Shown: positions 37,447-46,400 of the stretch, one piece after another | How the letters are laid out: each line of letters begins with the position of its first letter | Position numbering within the stretch: position 1 is the first letter of the stretch | Source of the DNA: Lytechinus pictus | Taxonomy: Eukaryota; Echinodermata; Echinoidea; Temnopleuroida; Toxopneustidae | Direction of reading: 5' to 3' | DNA: 64,000 nucleotides | Assembly: GCF_037042905.1 (NCBI RefSeq) | Contig: NC_087254.1 | Span: 22,432,603 to 22,496,602 of the forward strand | The notes under the pieces: generated by a model | Told to the model about the DNA's origin: nothing | The model's input: only the letters and a program-made list of their open reading frames with translations | The model's database searches: none | Position numbers and translations under genes: made by a program

Positions 37447-40400
37447 TAGAGATAGAGAGATGGATGGAGGGAATGACAGAGAGTTGGCAGCAATGGCAAA
37501 TAAAAGAAGATCAATGACAAAATCTAAAAAATATATTTAAAAAATAAGAAGAGAAGAGATGGGGGAGGAAGATAGGTATGGATGGACGGATCGGGGAAAG
37601 ATACAGGTATGGTATCTGATGAAAAATATTAACTGCATATTATGTTTTTTTTTTTTATAGGAGAAAGGGCACTTGATAATTAATGATTTAAAATTCAAAT
37701 TTTCTAGAAGAATCAACAACTGAAAAATATTCAACAACCACAAAAATATGTATAAGATTGGAATGTTTGATGATAAGTTAGTCCAATTCGCATTATTGAC
37801 TCTTTACAAATCGCTTTAGAAAGGCTACTATTCGTATGTATTTTCTGTACCACTTATTTGTGTTGGTCACTTGTATATGAAATGTTGCATAGGTTTACAC
37901 TTGTTCATTTTATTCATACACAGATGGATGTAGGCCTCATGTATTCTACAATGTATTCAGACCATTTCTAGCTGGGTAAGAAAAAAGAACTGATAAGTTA
38001 TCTATTCAATTCAATTCAATTCAATTCAATTCTGGTTTTATTGTGAAAATGGTACATGACAAAAGTCCGAAGACTCATATTATCATATTTACAAAGTAAA
38101 AATGTACATGTATATTATTAAAAGATTACAATATATCACAATTCTAGTGCTAGACAAATAATCAACAAATAAAGCCAGAAAAAATAATTTTGGACAATCT
38201 CAAAAAAAGATTAAAATTGATTGAAATTATAACATTGTAAAACTATGATCGTCAAAATTAAATCAGCAAAGTTGCGAGTATTAAGTACATATATAAATTG
38301 ACATTTACACTTTTAAAATATCATATTCAAAAGAAGAAAATATGTATATAAAAAAATTTGTAAATATTCATTCATTTCATGTCATTTCAATATATGAATT
38401 GAATATTTCACCATAATTCTCAATGATTATCAATAATTCTCATTGTATTTTGATTCAAATATAAATTACCTTTTGTAATTTGATTTATAAGAAGCAAGAC
38501 TGACCTGGGGGTGTTTCACAAAGATTTAAGTGTGACGTGACTTAGAGTCACACTTAAAGGTCAAGTCCGTCCCAGAAAAATGTTGATTTGAATCAATAAA
38601 GAAAAATCAGACAAGCATAATGCTCAAAGTATCATCAAAATCGGATGTAAAATAAGAAAGTTATGACATTTTAAAGATTTGCCTATTTTTCACAAAATAG
38701 TTACATGCACAATTTAGTCACATGCAGATGACAGAGTCGATAATGTCCCTCACTCACTTTTTTGTTTTTTATTGTTTGAATTATACAATATTTCATTTTT
38801 TACAGATTTGACAATAAGGACCAACTTGACTGAACTATAAAATATTAAACAATGGTAATTCAACATTTTCAGGGAGAAATAAAACTTTGTTTCACAGGAC
38901 AATAAGAAGACAATTAGAATATTTTGTATTTCATATAATAAAATACAAAAGAAATAGTGAGTGATGTCATCAGTCCCCTCATTTGCATACCGACCGGGAT
39001 ATGCATAGAACTGTTTTGTGAAATTAAGCGAAACTTTAAAATGTCATAACTTATAAATTTTACATCCGATTTTGATGGAATTTTTAGTGTTATGCTTGTT
39101 GGATTTTTCTCTTTTTATTCAATTCAAATAAACTTTTCACTAGGGTGGACTTGTCCTTCAAATGCCGGCATGTATTTGAAGTGCAACGCGCAATCTTATT
39201 GATTAGTACGTAGAAGTGCACATTCTATTTGCATGATCTGACCAATTCATGCCTTTTTTACCAGATGCAACTAGGCATTTAAGTCATACTTAAATCTTTG
39301 TGAAATACCCCCCCCCCTGGATGAGGAATTTAAGTGCACATGAATGTCAGACCAACAGGGTCAATCCAACCCTTTCTTACTCCATGGAATGTGTCTGCAA
39401 TTTGATTAAAAAGCAATCATTACAGATTTTCTTGTGTTCTTCTTCATTTATCAAATTTAATCCACAGTTGGGATGCCCCTGCCTTTAAGAAGAAAGGACT
39501 CAAAGGGTTAATCTATGAGGGGGTCAGTGAGGAGCCTCTCTCGGTGAGTATTTTGAAGTCTTGAGTCTGTAATGCTCTGACTGATGTTTTATCATTTGAA
39601 ATAATGTAATAGGTTTCACGGGCCTAATTACAACTGGCAGGCAAAAGATATTCATTCGAGCCAACCCATTCTCAATTTTTAAATTTGATATTGCGGATTG
39701 AGAAAAATGAATGAATATGACTGACAATCTAACACTGATTCTAGGGAGGTTACCTACTGAACTTCCTTTTTCCAAATTGGAAAGATATATCCCCACTTTG
39801 GAAATATTTTTCTTACTGGCGGAAGAATTAGGGCCATATTACTCAAGTGATGAATTTGATCCTGTCAGGTGTAGTCTTCATAAATGCCAATTTGTTTTTA
39901 AAATGAGCCAGTCGAGATACCCTTTTCTGGTCAGATATAGAATGTCAGACGTATACCCTATCCACTGGTAGTAAACATTCGACCCTCGAATTTCTTCCTT
40001 ATTTTTTATGAATTCTTAAAGTGCCACTTTAATACACAAGTCTATGGGAAATTAATTAGGCCTGTGATACCTAATAGCTTTGGTATGACTGCACATAGCA
40101 CAAAAAGGGGTTTTAGTTTTTATGATTGATTTGTGAAGGTATTAAGTAAAGGAGATGGGTATGCAATATACAGTGGATATTGGTGTGGGGGGGGGGTCAA
40201 AAAGTTGTTAGTAAAGATGTGTGTGACTGAAATGAATGGAATATAAAGTGCCATGTCTGCAGGGGCGGATCCAGGATTTTCAAAAAGGGGGGGGCAAATT
40301 TTTCGGAGGAAAATTTTGACAAGCCAAAAATAAGTTTTTAACCACAAATAAAGGATATTTCGTACCTGAAAAAATTTGACAAGCAAAAAAAAAAATTCTA

Positions 40401-43400
40401 AAGAGGGGGCACACCTCTGTTTTAATGGCATTTTTACATTACAAATTTTTTATTTTGCTTCTCAAAAGGGGGGCACGTGCCCCCGGCCCTGGATCCGCCG
40501 CGCCTGCATGTCTGTATTAAAGAAAAGTAGAAGATCTGTTATTGGATAAATGAGGGGTGTGCCATACCTCTTCCTAGTGTACATGTATAATCAACAATAT
40601 GTAAAATTTTAAATGCCCAATATTTGACTTTCCATATTTTATTTAACCCTAAGCTTGGCACAGACACATTTTCGTGCAATTGTATTTATTATCCATGCAA
40701 TCGTAGTAATTTGTTTTTTCTTCAACGCTGGCAGAACAGGCTTGGCAAAGTAAAAAATACTCCTTGTATTGTGTCTGTGGATTAATTTACAATCATTTAC
40801 ACCAACCAAGGCTTTTCATACTATCTTAGATTAGGAGAAAAATATCTATTATTTTCAGTTTTAATTATTGTTGCATGTTAAGAGTTCATTGTTTTGACAT
40901 CATATCTGTAAACCACTTCATGGAAGTAACCTTTCTCTTTAGCTTGGATGGTGACATTTTGATGATGTGAAAGGGACTTATGGTTGCATTATCCTTCTCT
41001 ATTCCCAATTACACTGTTTTTTTTATTTGACATATTTTCCATATTGTAATATGACTGCTTACACCCAATTTTTTACAAGTAAAATATGTATTTTTGTAAT
41101 TTGTTGACCCCAAACTATTTTCACTTCCTTCATTTGCTCATATAAATTCTCATCACCAGGTTTCACAAGCATATCTTATGCCATCTCTTTATTAGTCCAG
41201 GATAGGCCCCATAGAAAATTGACCAAACCTTGTTTTTTCATATTTTGTATGGTTTCTTGTCAATTCGAGGGTGCTGATTATGAATCTGAATGATGCCATT
41301 CGTGTAACCTTGAGCATTTTCCACAAATTGGCAAAATCCAATATGGCCGCCAAAATATGCAAATTACCCATGAAAATCATAAAATTGCCTGCACATTGGT
41401 TTTAAAATGTATGTATTTGTGTTGCAGGAGTGAAATACTCTCTGAAAAAACGATTTTTGACAAAAAAATTATTTTCTAGATAGTCAAAATGGCCGCCATA
41501 TACCCCTTTATTCTATATTATGTACAATATGAATGGGGAAAACTAAATTTCACATAAGTGAGCACAAAATGCAAGTAATTGTGATTTTTTGTGAAATAAA
41601 GGATGAAAACATGATTGCTAACGAAATGTATCCATAAATGAAGCATTTTAATATTAAAAAAGCCACCAAATGCCCTGACAGTATAATGGGGACAAAAGAA
41701 AATCACAAGAGTGAGTACTAAAATGCATATTACTAGTATTAAGATTGCATTTTGAAATGGAAAATGGCCGCCATGGGCCCTTATTGTATTATGTACAATT
41801 TGAATGAGGACAGATAATTTTCACAAAAGGGCATATGGCGGCCATTTTGAATTTTGAAATGTAACATTTATCACCTAAATTTTAGATGATATGACATATT
41901 TTGTTAGTAATCATGTTTTCAGACAATATTTCACTCATACAACACCATTTAGACAAGCAAAGCCAAAATCTGTTAAAATCATTTGTCCCCATTCACATTG
42001 TACATTTGTACATAAATACTGTTGGGGCCTGTAGTGGCCATTTTGACTTTCAAAATACAGTATTTATCACTTACCTGGCAGAAGAACTGATACATCTTGT
42101 AAGAAATTATGCTTTCAGATAATATTTTACTCATAGATCACAATTACGTGCATTTATGGTGCTCACTCGTGTGAAAATTTATTTCCTAGTAGGCTTTGTA
42201 ATACAATCGATGTCTATGGCGGCCATTTTGAAAGTCAAAATACAGTATTAAACACAAACTTTGAACCTGAATGATATATTTTGTTAAAAATTATGTTTTT
42301 AGACAGTATCCCATTTATTCACCACAAATAAATGCATTTCAGTGCTCGCTCTTGTGATTTCTTTGGTCCTCTTTCTCATTGTACATAATACTGTTAGGGC
42401 TTTTGGTGGCCATTTTGAATATCAAAATACAGCATTTATCATACACATGGCATATTGAATAATATCTTTTGTAAGCAATTGTGTTTTTAGTATTCCACTC
42501 GTTTCTCTTAATAATATGAAATTTAGTGCTCACTCTTGCAATTTTTGTTGGCCCCTTTGCCATAGAAAATGATACTATTTGGGCCAGTGGCAGCTATTTT
42601 GAATATTAAATACAACAATTTTCCCATACATGACATAATAAATCGTCGGCGGTCTTCCGAACCGTCGTATCACGCATACGACGGTGCAAACCCATTTCAG
42701 AGAAAATTGACTTCAAAGCTTACTATAATTTTCACACTTAGTTCCCTACTTCCCCAGCCCTACAACATATTCATTGCTAGAAAAATACATGGTTGGAAAG
42801 ACCAAGACAATTGCTTGACAATGGTATCCTTATTTTTACACAAAAAGGATCAGAGAAAATATCGCAAAAGAGCTCCATGCTTTTAATTTCGGTTTGAGTG
42901 GTTTAGATTTCCCCCGTACAAAAACGCCATAGGGAATACAACAACCCTGACCGCGATTTCAATGCGGGCGGTCAGTCAAAACGTTGTATCGCTTTTCACG
43001 TTCAAAGTCAATGCAGTGCAGATGGCCGATACAACAGTTTGGCTGACCGTGCACATTGAAATCGCGGTCAGTCAAAAGGTATCGCTCTGTTACAGTGCAC
43101 GTTTCCAATGGGATTTGCGCATTTTATTTAAAAAATGTATGGCTGCTGTCTAGAAATTTAGTTATGAAAAGAGTAGGACTTGTACTTTAATTTTATGCGA
43201 AAAATCTCAAAATCGATTACTTTTTTTTGGACCAAAATTGACTGATACGACGGTTTGGATGACCGCCGACGAAATGATATATCATGTTAGCATTGATGAT
43301 TTTCATATATTACTTCGTCCATAGATCACAATTACTTGCAGTTTAGTGATCATTTTTGTGAAAAATCAATTTTCCAACCCTTTTCATATTGTACATAACA

Positions 43401-46400
43401 GGGTATACAGAGGTCTGTGGTGGCCATTTTGAATATCAAGAAAATAATTTTTTTTCAAAATTTTTTTTTCACAGAGTATTTCACTCCTGCAACACAATTA
43501 CATACATGTTATAGCCCATTTGCTGGCAATTTTTTAATGATTTTCATGGGTAATATGCATATTTTGGCGGCCACATTGGATTTTGCCAGTTTGCGGAAAA
43601 TGCTCAAGGTTACACGAGTGGCAACATTCAGATTCGTAATCAGCACCCTCGAATTGACAACAAACCATCAAAAAATATTGTATATATGAAAAAACAAGGT
43701 TATGCCTCTTCTATCCTGGACTATATTTTCCGGAACCTTTAAGCTGATGTAATCTCAAGATACTATCAGGAACAAAATTTTGCGACCCTGACAAAGCGTT
43801 GCGATTTATTTTAAAGAAATTCTATTTGAAATTGGTCATAGTTTCTATCTCTTATGTGCTCAAGTGAAATCAGTTGCAATATGAGTTAATTTATACAGGG
43901 GTGTGAGAGTTCAGATTTTTATCTGATTTCAGATTTTTTTCTTTTTGATTTTCAGCTTAATTTCAGCTTATTTTTGGCTTTCCTCTGTACAAAAAGTATG
44001 GGAGCTCTTTCTATTTCAGACTTTTTCTACAAGTTTCAGCTTTTTTCAGATCTTTTTATTTGTGACCACTCACACCCCTGTTTATATCAAATGAGGCTTT
44101 ATCAAGTGCATTGTTTCTTTTTTTTTAAATAGTACACTGGAGGCAGTGCTGCTCAGAGCTCTACATTGCCATGTCTTGATGCTGCATTAGGTATTACCCA
44201 CCAAGGTTCAGAAGGTATGTTTTGTTGTAGGTACCTTGTTAAAGGTCAGAACCATGCCTTCTAAATGGCTTTTCATTACCTATTCTCACACTTTCTTACA
44301 GATGATGGGGAATGCAGGAAATCTGTTATGAAAACAAGCTTAGTGTCATTATGGCAGGATTCCTGCAAAAAGATGCGATGCAGACTTTTGACAAGTAGTA
44401 GTATGACATGTAGTATGACTTGTCTGTCTAGCTGATGACAAAGGTTGGGGTGGGCAGGGGGGGGGGCGAGGGAGTGGGATGGTGAAGCCTTGTCTTAATT
44501 TTGGATAAATCCACCCGAGATTGTTATGTTATTATTCCAGATAAGTACTACTAAATCCAGACATCTTAGTTGGTCAATTACAAGACTGTATTGTGCTATT
44601 CATGAACATTGGCAATGAAATAGGGTAAATTGATTTTGCTTGGTCTCTCAGGCCCGTATTCTGAAGTCAGGTTGGCTGTAAAGCACAATCTCCTTTCAAA
44701 ATTACAGTATGTGTAAACTGCTAGTAACGTATACATGTAAGTAATTAAATCTTCTTCCTTTCTCTTATTCGTAACTGAAGATTAAGAATTTAACTTTGTT
44801 GAATTACTCTACCATATATTCATAACAATTTCAAACTTAATTGTTATATCTCGGCAGTCTATCACTTTTACATTCTTCTCTTTCTTTCCTCTCTTCCTTA
44901 TTCTTACATTTTTATTTTATTTTCTTGGATGCAAAACCAGTTTAAAGGTGCTTAAACCAATCAAGCTTTTAGCTTATGTTGCAACACCTTTGTATGTTCA
45001 TTATTTACTTGTGTTTTCATATATTCATACATTATCTGTGTATTCTTTTACATTGTATATTGTGAACATGCATGAATAAATAAATAAATAAACTTAGACC
45101 ATGGTCTAGCTCTGTGCCTAAATTATGGGAAGCCAAAAGTGTCAAAATTTTTATTAAGTTGTATGTTTCTTATGTTTACTGTGCTCTTTCCTGATTCATC
45201 GATGGTGAACACAATCATCTATTTGTACTTCCTAGACAGTTATGAATGATTTGAGAGCCAAATGAGCTGAAATATGATATCTCTACTGTTAGTGATTTAT
45301 GTAACAATTGGCTGTCCCTACTTAAACCACATCTTTAAACCTGAGATTAAGTTAAACCTGACTTCAGAATATGGGCCTCAGCGTGTAAGTAAGGATTCAA
45401 GGTGTGAAGTGTGTCAGCTTTGTTAATGTAACTGCCACAGAAAATTCCTATGCAGATGTAAAGGATGTTCCTTATACTTTTGGACTTTAGTGTCTTCCAA
45501 AATGGAATCTTGCAACCAGAACTGAAGCATATCAAGGAAGCACCCATATATTCACTTATTATACTGGCTATAAATCATTTAAACTTAATTATATTGTAAA
45601 TGAGCAGTATAGATTTCTCAGCTTGACTATGAATAGTGTATGGAATTACATAAATATTGGAAAAAATCAGAACCAAACCAACCTTCATATTCATATTACA
45701 GCTTTGTACATATTATTTTCAAGAACATTATCACAATTACTACTCTGAATGATTGTAAGTGTATAATTTTTTTTTTCTTGACCACAGCTAAACTTTGCAA
45801 GTCATTCCAGCAGTACATGCCAAAGCCACACAGGGATCTCATAAAGGCAATACAGGATGGTCCATCTATTAAAGGATTCGGTAAGAAATAGAACTTTACT
45901 TTTCCAGGTTTTATGCAAGTGAAATCCTATCAGATTATTCAAAATGTTTTTATGTCGTTTGAGATCAACAATGAGAAACACAATTGTTAATTTCTATTTT
46001 GCAAAGATGACCTTGAAAATTTTGTAAGCTGTTTTGCTATTTTAACAAATGTGCTTAGATGCTGTACAAAATTTTTGTATTTTTGGTTAAACTTGCATTA
46101 GATGCCCATGCAAAACAAATGCATTTTTGCTAAATTCATAAACTTGTGTAGATAGCTGTGCAAGATCTGGCAAACAAATACTTTTTTTTTTTTACAAATT
46201 TACATTAGATGACCATGCAGGGTTTGGATCACAAATACATTTGTTTGCTAGAGTAATAAGATAGCATATGTGCCCATGCAAAACATTTTCAATAGATTCA
46301 GTACTTTTGGGGGAAATGAGGTTTTGCTTTAAATCATGTATTCCTCCCTCTGTAATCTGCCCATCCAGTCCATGAATGCGAATCCTTGAAAGCGGTTGAG

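Larger units (their letters stand above)
35180..37923 (+). other. IDO intron 6
   Basis: Holds a palindromic element (about 35636-35800) and a 260-bp GATA microsatellite (37200-37462). The rest, including 35801-37199, is AT-rich with no exon recognised; open frames there are shadows or low-complexity. Confidence 0.6.
37976..39467 (+). other. IDO intron 7
   Basis: Dominated by a nested pair of TIR elements (38504-39320) and an (ATTCA)n tract at 38006-38032. The segment 38033-38503 is AT-rich without recognised features. Confidence 0.65.
39544..44132 (+). other. IDO intron 8 (largest late intron)
   Basis: Holds a GGCGGATCCAGG MITE (40257-40508) and a 2.5-kb TIR composite (41195-43721) with a nested element. 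The flanks 39544-40256, 40509-41194 and 43722-44132 have no recognised features. Confidence 0.65.

Noticed and set aside
37140..37520. 126-codon minus-strand frame rich in Ser/Ile/Tyr/Leu
   Set aside because: It is the translation of the GATA microsatellite.
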